DNA of 5,414 nucleotides. Origin: Elusimicrobia bacterium RIFCSPLOWO2_12_FULL_59_9 (GTDB lineage: Bacteria; Elusimicrobiota; Elusimicrobia; O2-12-FULL-59-9). The notes under the pieces are model-generated. The model did no database searches, had not been told where the DNA came from, and saw nothing but the letters and a program-made list of their open reading frames with translations. Shown in pieces: positions 1 through 5,414 of the stretch (the first letter of the stretch is position 1; every line of letters starts with the position of its first letter). Position numbers and translations under genes: made by a program. The stretch is taken from positions 1 to 5,414 of the forward strand of contig MGUX01000168.1 of assembly GCA_001800185.1 (NCBI GenBank), given 5' to 3'.

Positions 1-320
1 GCCCCGCTGCTTGCCAACCATCCCTGCGTCGACGAGGTGATCGCTTTCACCGGACTTGTCGCCTGCCTGCGGCAGATCCGGCGGCGCCATTTCACCCATC
101 TCCTGGACCTGCACGCCAATTGGCGTTCTTTTTGGATACGGAAGCTCTCTGGAATTCCGCAGCAAAGCCGCTACCAAAAAAACAGCTTTTCCCGAAGGCT
201 TTTCGTCCTATTTCGCAAGACCTCCGCGAGTCTGCAGAAACATACTTTGGACCGATATTTGGCGGCCCTCACAGCGTGGGGAGTTGAAGCGCGGCAGCGG
301 AGCCTCCTGCTCGCCGACGC
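1..320 (+). other. Partial GT9 N-terminal (acceptor) domain fused in frame ahead of the complete GT9 unit
   Basis: The translation of this stretch matches the second half of a GT9 N-terminal Rossmann domain. It starts with a PLLANHPCVDEVI-type strand, then LLDLHANWRS, then a Tyr-x-Lys/Arg-rich loop (SRYQKNSFSRR), and ends in HTLDRYLAALTAWGV, the helix that normally precedes the C-terminal donor-binding domain. That C-terminal domain, about 170 residues, is absent. Within some 25 residues the protein restarts with the N-terminus of a second GT9 enzyme. No stop codon or frameshift separates the two, and no Shine-Dalgarno sequence precedes the ATG at 334. Whether the piece is functional or a deletion remnant cannot be decided here, because its beginning lies outside the window. 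Confidence 0.7.
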
Positions 321-1416
321 GCTGAAATCTCCGATGACCGGGGCCCCGATTTCCCCAAAGAACATCCTCGTCATTCAAACGGCTTTTTTAGGGGACCTGG
401 CGTTGACCAAACCTTTAATCTTGAAGCTCCAAGAGCTTTTTCCGCACGCGCCGCTGAGCGCGCTCATCCGGCCGGAGATGGCCGCGCTGCTAAGCGACGT
501 GGAGGCAATCACGCTGATTTTGGACGACAAGAAAAGGCGCCACAAAGGCCTGCTCGGAACGTGGCGGCTCGTCCAGGAACTCCGCCAACGCCGCTTCGAT
601 CTGGCCGTCATACCGCATCGCTCGCTCAGAAGCGCGCTCATCGCCTTTCTCTGCGGGATTCCGAAGCGAGTCGGTTTTGCCGCCAGCGCGGGCAAATGGC
701 TTTTGACGGACGCGCTGTCCTTCAGTTGGTTGATGCACGACCGGGACAGGAACCTGTCGCTGATCCATGCGGTCTCGGCCAACGGCGGCGCCGCCTCCGA
801 AAGCGCCCCGTTCAACGGGAAAAGCGCCTCTCCCAGGACCTCCGGCGACGCCGTTTTTTCCAGGCTCCGGGTGGCGGGCATCCGGGACGGCGAGGTCCTG
901 GTGGGCGTGCATCCCGGTTCCGTGTGGCCCACTAAGAGATGGATTGCCGATCGTTTTTCCCAACTCATCGCCCGGCTCGATGCCCGGGGCCTGCGAACCG
1001 TCATCATCGGCGAGAGCCGCGACGCGTCTTTGGCCCGGCAAATCCTCGTCGGCGCGGGAAATCCCCCCGGCGCGCTGGATTGGACCGGCCAAACCGGATT
1101 GGCGGAGTTGATGGCGTTGATGCGCCACTTGAAGCTGTTTATCACCAATGACTCCGGCCCTATGCACATCGCGACTTCCTGCGGCGTGCCCACCTTGGCC
1201 ATTTTTGGGCCGACGACCAAGGAACTAGGCTTTTTTCCTTACGGCGACAGTCACCGCGTGGTGGAGTCGGACTTGGAATGCCGGCCCTGCAGCCTTCACG
1301 GCGGCCGCGCCTGCCCGTTAGGGCATTTTCTGTGCATGAAGCTTATCACCGTGGACCAAGTCTACGCCGCGGCGATGGACATGCTGAGGCAGCATGAAAA
1401 TTGTTCAAATTATTGA
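1..1416 (+). CDS. GT9 heptosyltransferase-family protein, 5'-partial, with an extra N-terminal half-module
   Basis: The frame is open from base 1, so the true start lies upstream; an in-frame GTG at 37 is only the first visible start-like codon. The gene encodes a glycosyltransferase family 9 protein, the family of ADP-heptose:LPS heptosyltransferases, which act on lipid A-core at the inner membrane's cytoplasmic face. Numbering from the GTG at 37, the complete GT9 unit runs from about residue 100 (ATG at 334) to 459. It shows the N-terminal GDLALTKP motif with Asp120, matching the catalytic Asp of WaaC-type enzymes. It also has VHPGSVWPTKRW (291-302) at the start of the donor-binding domain and the signature NDSGPMHIA (371-379). 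The last part carries CxxC-x7-C-x6-C (Cys415, 418, 426, 433), which I associate with a GT9 subgroup. Its roughly 360 residues fit a normal family member. Residues before 100 belong to a second, incomplete GT9 module. The family call is firm; heptose as the sugar is inferred. Confidence 0.9.
   Translation, partial: APLLANHPCVDEVIAFTGLVACLRQIRRRHFTHLLDLHANWRSFWIRKLSGIPQQSRYQKNSFSRRLFVLFRKTSASLQKHTLDRYLAALTAWGVEARQRSLLLADALKSPMTGAPISPKNILVIQTAFLGDLALTKPLILKLQELFPHAPLSALIRPEMAALLSDVEAITLILDDKKRRHKGLLGTWRLVQELRQRRFDLAVIPHRSLRSALIAFLCGIPKRVGFAASAGKWLLTDALSFSWLMHDRDRNLSLIHAVSANGGAASESAPFNGKSASPRTSGDAVFSRLRVAGIRDGEVLVGVHPGSVWPTKRWIADRFSQLIARLDARGLRTVIIGESRDASLARQILVGAGNPPGALDWTGQTGLAELMALMRHLKLFITNDSGPMHIATSCGVPTLAIFGPTTKELGFFPYGDSHRVVESDLECRPCSLHGGRACPLGHFLCMKLITVDQVYAAAMDMLRQHENCSNY
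1385..1389 (+). promoter_or_regulatory. Weak ribosome binding site for the tandem GT4 gene
   Basis: TGAGG lies 4 bases before the ATG at 1394, inside the last codons of the GT9 gene. The match is short and the spacing tight, so translation of the GT4 gene probably depends on coupling to ribosomes finishing the GT9 gene across the 23-base overlap. Confidence 0.4.
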
Positions 1417-3565
1417 CGAACCCTGGGACAGCGGCATCACTCACTATGCGCTGAGCCTGGCCCATGGTCTCACGGAACAAGGACACGCCGTGACCGTCTG
1501 GGCACTGCGCGGCGCTTTCCCATTTGAGGCCGCGGAGCGCCTGGGACTTTCGACGCAGGACTGCCGGCGGCCTTGGCTGCGTTTTTGGAAGCTGCGCCGC
1601 TGGTTGATCGAAAACAAGATCGAACTCCTGCATGCGCACACCGGCTCGGCCCACGTCTTGGCCTGCCTCCTGGCCGCAGCCCTCAAGCCCGCGCCCAAAG
1701 TCGTGCGCTCTTGGTCGGACTCGCGCCTGCCCCAACGGCGGCCGGGACGGCTTTGGCTTCTCAAGCGCACCGACGGCCTGATCGCCGCCAACCGGCTGAT
1801 TTTGAGCTCTCTGGCCGCCCAATTTCCTTTTGTCCCCGCCACGGAAATTTTTCAGGGAATCCGCTGGCCGTCTCCGGCGCCGATGGAACGCCCGCCCGGC
1901 GCGCCGCTGGCGATCGGGATCGTCGGCAGGCTCGATCCGGTCAAAGGCCACGTAGATTTTCTGAAGGCGGCCGCGCTCGTATTAAAACGCTTTCCGGACG
2001 CCCGTTTTCTGCTCGCGGGAGGGCAGGCCAACCTCAGCCGCCGGGATTTGGAAGCGCTGGCCGCGGATCTCGGGATATCCGGTTCCGTGCGGTTTTTGGG
2101 GCGCGTGCCTTCGGTGAGCGATTTCATGCGCGGCTGCGACATCGGAGTCGTCGCCTCGACCGGCTCCGAGGCGGTGTCGCGCGCCGCCCTGGAATGGATG
2201 GCCTCGCGCCGCCCCGTGCTCGCCACCCGCGTCGGCTGCCTTCCGGAAATCTTTGAGGCGAAGATGCCCGAAGCGATGACGCCCGCCGGCAACAGCGGGG
2301 CAATGGCGGAAAAACTGAGCGCTTGGCTGGCGAATCCGGCCCTGCGGGAGTCCCTCGCTCAAAGAGCTTACGAACGCTTTGTTGAAATCGGCGACTTTCC
2401 AAATTTCATCGCTGCCACTTTGGCCTTTTACCGTTCCGTGAGCGCCCCCCCCGCGCGCTCCCGCCGCCTCACCGTTTTTCACGTGGACGGCGAAAGAGGC
2501 TTTCGCGGGGGCGAACGCCTGCTTTTGGACCTCGCCAAAGCCCTGCGCGCGCGCGGCCACCGCAACGTCGTCGTCTGCCGGCAAGGAAGCGCCTTGCAGA
2601 CGCGGGCGGGAATCTTCGGCTTTGAGACGCTGGGACTGCCCTTTTCCCATCCATGGGACATCATTTCGGCCTTGCGGCTGCGCAAAGCCCTCAAGCGTTC
2701 GCCGGCATCCTCCACCGTCGTCCACGCCCACTCCGCGCACGGCGCGAACTTGGCCCGCGCGGCGTCGCTGGGTCTAAAAACCATCAACATCGCTCACCGC
2801 CACGTGGATTTTCCGGTCTCCTCGCGGCTGAGCCTGTGGTGGAAGTACGCGGGCGCTCAAAAGGTGATCGCGGTGTCCCAGCGCGTCAAAAACGTCATGG
2901 TGGCTTCGGGAGCCGAACCAGGCCATATCCGGGTGGTCCACGCGGGTCTGGATCTGGAGGCTTTGCCGCTCTCGCCTTCCGCCCCTCCCAACGGGACTCG
3001 GGAGAAATTGTGCAGCCAACTCCATATTCCGCCGCAGGGACCTTGGATCGGAAACGTCGCGGCCCTCGTCGATCATAAAGACCAAACCACGCTCATCGAG
3101 GCGATGCGGCGCGTCGCGGAAATCCATCCGACCGCGCAGCTTCTCATCGTTGGAAAAGGGGAACTTGAAGGACGCCTCAAAGCGCTGGTGCAAGAATTCC
3201 GGCTCCAAGGCCGCGTCCATTTCACGGGCTTCCAAGAGGATCCGCTGAGCATCATGCGCGCGCTGGATTTATTCGTTCTCAGTTCCCACATGGAGGGTCT
3301 GGGCCTGGTGCTGCTGGAGGCGATGGCCTGCTCCGTGCCGATCGTGGCGACGCGAGCCGGAGGCATTCCCGAGATCGTGCAAGAAGGGGTCTCTGGAGTG
3401 CTCGTGCCGCCCCGGAACCCCGAACAACTGGCGCAAGCCATTTTAGGATGCCTCAACGACCCTGAGAAAAGAAAATCCCTGGCCGCCGGCGGCAAAGACA
3501 GGCTCAAGGATTTCACCGCGAAGCGCATGGCCCGAGAAATCGAAGAGGTGTACTTATCATGCTGA
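1394..3565 (+). CDS. Tandem (double-domain) GT4 family glycosyltransferase
   Basis: This 723-residue protein is two full GT-B, GT4-family glycosyltransferases in one chain, each about 350-365 residues, the usual size of a single enzyme. Module 1 (about 1-350) has an N-terminal domain starting MKIVQIIDEPWDSGITHYAL, the donor-domain GRLDPVKG loop (178-185, Arg179 and Lys184) and an E-x7-E pair, Glu259 and Glu267. Module 2 (about 359-723) has FRGGERLLLDL (370-380), HAHSAHG (444-450), a HRHVDFPV stretch (469-476), NVAALVDHKD (554-563) with Lys562 but Ala where many relatives have Arg, and Glu634 with Glu642 as its E-x7-E pair. Both therefore look catalytically competent and would use nucleotide-sugar donors at the cytoplasmic membrane face, perhaps adding two successive sugars. 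I see no signal peptide or clear membrane segment. The ATG at 1394 overlaps the GT9 gene by 23 bases. Sugar and acceptor are not deducible. Confidence 0.93.
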   Translation: MKIVQIIDEPWDSGITHYALSLAHGLTEQGHAVTVWALRGAFPFEAAERLGLSTQDCRRPWLRFWKLRRWLIENKIELLHAHTGSAHVLACLLAAALKPAPKVVRSWSDSRLPQRRPGRLWLLKRTDGLIAANRLILSSLAAQFPFVPATEIFQGIRWPSPAPMERPPGAPLAIGIVGRLDPVKGHVDFLKAAALVLKRFPDARFLLAGGQANLSRRDLEALAADLGISGSVRFLGRVPSVSDFMRGCDIGVVASTGSEAVSRAALEWMASRRPVLATRVGCLPEIFEAKMPEAMTPAGNSGAMAEKLSAWLANPALRESLAQRAYERFVEIGDFPNFIAATLAFYRSVSAPPARSRRLTVFHVDGERGFRGGERLLLDLAKALRARGHRNVVVCRQGSALQTRAGIFGFETLGLPFSHPWDIISALRLRKALKRSPASSTVVHAHSAHGANLARAASLGLKTINIAHRHVDFPVSSRLSLWWKYAGAQKVIAVSQRVKNVMVASGAEPGHIRVVHAGLDLEALPLSPSAPPNGTREKLCSQLHIPPQGPWIGNVAALVDHKDQTTLIEAMRRVAEIHPTAQLLIVGKGELEGRLKALVQEFRLQGRVHFTGFQEDPLSIMRALDLFVLSSHMEGLGLVLLEAMACSVPIVATRAGGIPEIVQEGVSGVLVPPRNPEQLAQAILGCLNDPEKRKSLAAGGKDRLKDFTAKRMAREIEEVYLSC
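2445..2452 (+). repeat. C8 homopolymer at the joint between the two GT4 modules
   Basis: Eight consecutive C bases encode the end of Ala351 and Pro352-Pro353 in the linker between the two GT4 modules. Gain of one C would end the reading frame at the TGA at 2623-2625; loss of one C would end it at the TAA at 2775-2777. In either case module 1 would be released without module 2. The tract could be a slippage-prone site, a place where sequencing error would matter, or chance in GC-rich DNA. Confidence 0.75.
3544..3550 (+). promoter_or_regulatory. Strong ribosome binding site for the GT2 gene
   Basis: AGAGGTG, a good match to the anti-Shine-Dalgarno complement, lies 8 bases before the ATG at 3559, inside the last codons of the GT4 gene. 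It fixes the GT2 start and is the best ribosome binding site in the window. Confidence 0.75.
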
Positions 3566-4320
3566 GCGTCGTCATCATCACCCGAAACGAGGAACGGGAC
3601 CTCCCCGGCTGCCTGGACAGCGTCCGCGCCGTGGCCGATGAGATCGTGCTTGTGGACAACCAATCCACGGACAAAACCCTGGATATCGCCCGCCAATTTT
3701 CATGCAAAGTATATAGCCGGCGATTCGACCACTATGCGGGACAAAAGCAATACGCCGTGGAGCAGGCTCGCGGCGAATGGGTATTGAGCCTCGACGCCGA
3801 TGAGCGGCTGAGCCCCCCGCTGCGGGAGGAAATCCGGCGCGCGCTGTCCAACGGCGCCTCGGCGCCCGGCGGCAACCACGGCTACTATATCCCTTTTGAG
3901 GTTCACTTCCTGGGCCGGAAGCTCCGCTTTGGCGGCGTCGGCGGAGAAAATCATCTGCGCCTGTTCCGTCGAGAGGCGGGACGATTCACCGGCGGCCGGC
4001 TGCATGAGGGCGTCGATGTCGCCGGTAAGACGGCGCATTTAAGTTTCCCCATCCTGCACACTCCCTATCGGGATTTAAACGAGTATTTTGACAAGTTCAA
4101 TCTTTACACCTCCCTGGCGGCGCAAAAACGCTGGGAACAGGGAATGCGTTTTAGATTTTACCACCACATCCTTTTGCCGTGGGAGTTTTTCCGGCGCGCC
4201 GTCCTGCAGTTGGGCTTTTTGGATGGAATCGCCGGCATTTCCTGGGCCGGCTTGGCCGCCTTTCACACCTGGGTCAAGTACATCAAGCTCAAGGAATTGG
4301 AAAAAAAATGGAATGGATGA
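3559..4320 (+). CDS. GT2 family glycosyltransferase, WaaE/KdtX-like
   Basis: This 253-residue GT-A fold enzyme is of the usual length for the WaaE/KdtX group, whose studied members add a hexose to the inner-core heptose of lipopolysaccharide. The N-terminus MLSVVIITRNEE gives the first nucleotide-binding strand. VDNQSTDKT (32-40) is the typical GT2 loop. Asp79-Ala-Asp81 is the DxD metal and donor-phosphate motif. LHEG (148-151) is the conserved acceptor-side motif. The C-terminal part, with PWEFFRRAVLQLGFLDG (207-223) and a following helix, is characteristic of this subgroup and may lie on the membrane surface. The start is set by the strong ribosome binding site and overlaps the GT4 stop by 7 bases (ATGCTGA). 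The gene ends in a Lys-rich stretch encoded by an A8 run that overlaps the deacetylase start. Subgroup assignment is good; glucose as donor is inferred from relatives only. Confidence 0.92.
   Translation: MLSVVIITRNEERDLPGCLDSVRAVADEIVLVDNQSTDKTLDIARQFSCKVYSRRFDHYAGQKQYAVEQARGEWVLSLDADERLSPPLREEIRRALSNGASAPGGNHGYYIPFEVHFLGRKLRFGGVGGENHLRLFRREAGRFTGGRLHEGVDVAGKTAHLSFPILHTPYRDLNEYFDKFNLYTSLAAQKRWEQGMRFRFYHHILLPWEFFRRAVLQLGFLDGIAGISWAGLAAFHTWVKYIKLKELEKKWNG
4291..4295 (+). promoter_or_regulatory. Probable ribosome binding site for the deacetylase gene
   Basis: AAGGA lies 12 bases before the ATG at 4308 and 21 before the in-frame ATG at 4317. This favours 4308 as the start, although the ATG at 4317 makes a classic ATGA stop/start overlap with the GT2 gene and could be used by coupled reinitiation. 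Confidence 0.5.
4302..4308 (+). other. A_AAA_AAA heptamer in phase for -1 frameshifting from the GT2 gene into the deacetylase
   Basis: Within an A8 run (4301-4308), the GT2 frame reads GAA AAA AAA TGG, so the seven bases 4302-4308 form X_XXY_YYZ in the correct phase. A -1 slip here would continue as ATG GAA TGG in the deacetylase frame and join the two proteins. An AGGA sits 6 bases upstream. No strong hairpin follows at the usual 5-9 base distance; a small GC-rich stem is possible only about 25 bases downstream. Use of this site is unproven. Confidence 0.3.
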
Positions 4321-5132
4321 TCGGCTTGGCGCTGGCGGGTTTTGCGGGGCTCTCCGCCCGCTGGAATTGGTGGCGCCTGCCGTGCGGAGGGCTGCCGGTG
4401 CTGATGTATCACAAAATAGGTTCGTCCCCGCGCGGTTCGCGGCTGAAGAACTTGTGGGTCACGGAAAGCGAATGCCGCTGGCAGCTCGCCTACCTGAAGG
4501 AACGCGGCTATACCCCCATTTTTTTCTCGCAGCTCCTGGCGGCGGCTCGCGGAGACGCCGGGCTGCCGGAGAAACCGGCGCTTTTGACCTTCGACGACGG
4601 CTACAAGAACAACTACGCCGCGGCGCATCCCATTCTCGCGGAGGCGGGAATGAAGGCCAATATGTTCGTCGTCACCGGCTCGCTGGACCGGCACAATTAC
4701 TGGCACAATCCGGAAACCGAAGCATGGATTCCGATGTTGACCTTAGGGGACCTGAAAGAAATGCAAAAAAGCGGAATATGGGAATTCGGATCCCATACGG
4801 TCAACCATCCGAACTTGACTGAAATTCCCCTGGAACAGGCGGCGTGGGAGCTGCGCGAGAGCAAAAAGCGGCTTGAGGACGCTCTCCAGACCGAGGTCAC
4901 GTCTTTCGGTTATCCCTACGGCCGCGGCGCTTACTCGACCGATGTTCGCCGCGAGGTCTTCGCCGCGGGCTACCGCATGGATTTTGGAATCCGCCAGGGC
5001 AAGACGCCCTTGCCGCAGCCGTTAAACGCTTCGCATTTTCAAGAAACCCCTTTCAAGCGCCTGTTTATCCGCGGCGACGATCTCCGCTTCGACTTTCACC
5101 TCAATATGACCCGTGGCAAGGCGAGGTTTTGA
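4308..5132 (+). CDS. Polysaccharide deacetylase (CE4/NodB-homology family)
   Basis: This 274-residue protein has the NodB homology fold of metal-dependent carbohydrate esterase family 4, which removes acetyl groups from N-acetylated (sometimes O-acetylated) sugars. From the ATG at 4308: residues 1-17 form a short hydrophobic N-terminus (MIGLALAGFAGL) that could be a weak signal anchor. VLMYHKI (31-37) opens the catalytic domain. TFDDG (94-98) supplies the presumed base Asp96 and metal ligand Asp97. SHTVNH (162-167) supplies ligands His163 and His167. FGYPYG (200-205) is motif 3; its usual Arg is replaced by Gly201, as in IcaB/PgaB-like members. The C-terminus (RLFIRGDDLRFDF, 251-263) looks complete. 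An upstream start at 4179 would only add sequence read out of frame from the GT2 gene, so I reject it. Placement among glycosyltransferases suggests it trims a sugar of the same glycan. Substrate and side of the membrane are unknown. Confidence 0.92.
   Translation: MEWMIGLALAGFAGLSARWNWWRLPCGGLPVLMYHKIGSSPRGSRLKNLWVTESECRWQLAYLKERGYTPIFFSQLLAAARGDAGLPEKPALLTFDDGYKNNYAAAHPILAEAGMKANMFVVTGSLDRHNYWHNPETEAWIPMLTLGDLKEMQKSGIWEFGSHTVNHPNLTEIPLEQAAWELRESKKRLEDALQTEVTSFGYPYGRGAYSTDVRREVFAAGYRMDFGIRQGKTPLPQPLNASHFQETPFKRLFIRGDDLRFDFHLNMTRGKARF
5118..5126 (+). promoter_or_regulatory. Ribosome binding site for the last glycosyltransferase gene
   Basis: AAGGCGAGG ends 7 bases before the ATG at 5134; its GAGG core (5123-5126) is well placed. 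It lies in the last codons of the deacetylase gene and supports the chosen start of the downstream gene. Confidence 0.6.
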
Positions 5133-5133
5133 C

Positions 5134-5414
5134 ATGCGGCGCCCCCACATTGGATTTGCCCTTAGAAATTACAGCTCGCTTTCCGGAGCCAGCGTCGTGA
5201 CATCCGCTCTGGGACCGCTGCTGGCCGAACGGGGTTGGGAAGTTTCCGTTTTTTCCCACCGCTTCCCGCAAGCGGATGGCGGCGGCGCGCCTGAAACCTC
5301 GATGACCCGCCGCGCGGTGGGGATGATTCCGTTTTCCTCCGCCGTCCGGGCCGCCAGCTTTGACTATTTTTGCCGCCGCAAAGCCCGCCGCGCGGGCGTG
5401 ACCCTTCTGTGCGG
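5134..5414 (+). CDS. GT-B (GT4-like) glycosyltransferase, 3'-partial
   Basis: The frame opens at the ATG at 5134, one base after the deacetylase stop, and runs out of the window without a stop. Ninety-three codons are visible. The translation begins MRRPHIGFALRNYSSLSGAS and continues into a helix (VVTSALGPLLAERGWEV, 21-37) and a second strand (VSVFSHRFP, 37-45). This is the first beta-alpha-beta unit of a GT-B N-terminal domain, in which a Gly-rich loop and an L-x-x-x-G-x-x-V-x-V pattern are typical of GT4 enzymes. No donor-binding domain or E-x7-E motif is in view, so the family call rests on this N-terminal pattern and on the operon context. It would be one more sugar-adding step of the same glycan pathway. 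Donor and acceptor cannot be stated. Confidence 0.75.
   Translation, partial: MRRPHIGFALRNYSSLSGASVVTSALGPLLAERGWEVSVFSHRFPQADGGGAPETSMTRRAVGMIPFSSAVRAASFDYFCRRKARRAGVTLLC

Noticed and set aside
375..1220. Long open frame on the minus strand opposite the GT9 gene (281 codons)
   Set aside because: It lies antisense to a gene with clear family motifs, shows no recognisable domain, and is the kind of open frame that GC-rich coding DNA produces on the opposite strand.
334..1416. GT9 enzyme as a separate gene starting at the ATG at 334
   Set aside because: The frame is open through this ATG from base 1, upstream residues are recognisable GT9 sequence, and no ribosome binding site precedes 334. 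Internal initiation is still possible.
2545..2555. Alternating GC run as a Z-DNA-type or repeat element
   Set aside because: Eleven bases of alternating G and C encode an Ala/Arg stretch in a GC-rich gene; this is expected by composition.
1982..2740. Long open frame on the minus strand opposite the tandem GT4 gene (252 codons)
   Set aside because: The composition is rich in Arg, Gly and Ala with no motif, and it is fully covered by a confident plus-strand gene.
2438..3565. Second GT4 module as an independent gene from the GTG at 2438
   Set aside because: No stop codon ends the first module and no Shine-Dalgarno sequence precedes the GTG; one continuous frame is the simpler reading.
4332..4364. 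GC-rich inverted repeat (GCGGG...CCGC...CCGC) as a terminator or frameshift stimulator
   Set aside because: The stems are only about 4-5 base pairs with a bulge, there is no T run after them, they lie inside the deacetylase coding region, and they are too far from the A run for a typical stimulator.
4088..4822. Plus-strand open frame of 244 codons overlapping the GT2 and deacetylase genes
   Set aside because: It spans the end of one confident gene and the start of another in a third frame, and its translation has no family signature.

Overview
The window is one continuous stretch of a GC-rich, tightly packed, plus-strand bacterial operon for building a surface glycan. The most likely product is a lipopolysaccharide or lipooligosaccharide core or outer saccharide. 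It holds four genes with visible ends or nearly so, plus the start of a fifth: a GT9 heptosyltransferase-family protein (cut at its 5' end by the window edge), a double-domain GT4 glycosyltransferase, a WaaE/KdtX-like GT2 glycosyltransferase, a CE4 polysaccharide deacetylase, and the N-terminal part of a further GT-B (GT4-like) glycosyltransferase. A GT9 enzyme points to a Gram-negative (diderm) organism. The gene style resembles uncultured high-GC diderm lineages such as Elusimicrobiota or Omnitrophota, but this is an impression and not something the sequence proves.

Layout: 1-1416 is the GT9 gene. Its reading frame is open from base 1 and carries the remnant of one GT9 N-terminal domain fused in frame to a complete second GT9 enzyme that begins near base 334. 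1394-3565 is a 723-residue tandem GT4 protein, with two complete GT-B enzymes joined by a short linker whose DNA contains a C8 run. 3559-4320 is the GT2 enzyme. 4308-5132 is the deacetylase. 5134 onward is the last, truncated glycosyltransferase. Neighbouring genes overlap by 23, 7 and 13 bases, and the last pair is separated by one base. Translation is therefore probably coupled and everything is probably on one transcript. I see no promoter, terminator, RNA gene, mobile element or CRISPR array, and no intergenic gap long enough to hold one.

Working together: the GT9, GT4 and GT2 enzymes would add heptose or hexose units from nucleotide-sugar donors to a growing lipid-linked acceptor at the cytoplasmic face of the inner membrane. 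The deacetylase would remove an N- or O-acetyl group from one of the sugars. Exact sugars and linkages cannot be read from sequence alone.

Nothing here amounts to a clearly new biological system. The points that merit a second look are the one-and-a-half GT9 fusion, the double GT4 with a homopolymer at its domain joint, and a correctly phased A_AAA_AAA heptamer at the GT2/deacetylase overlap that could give a fused GT2-deacetylase by -1 slippage.
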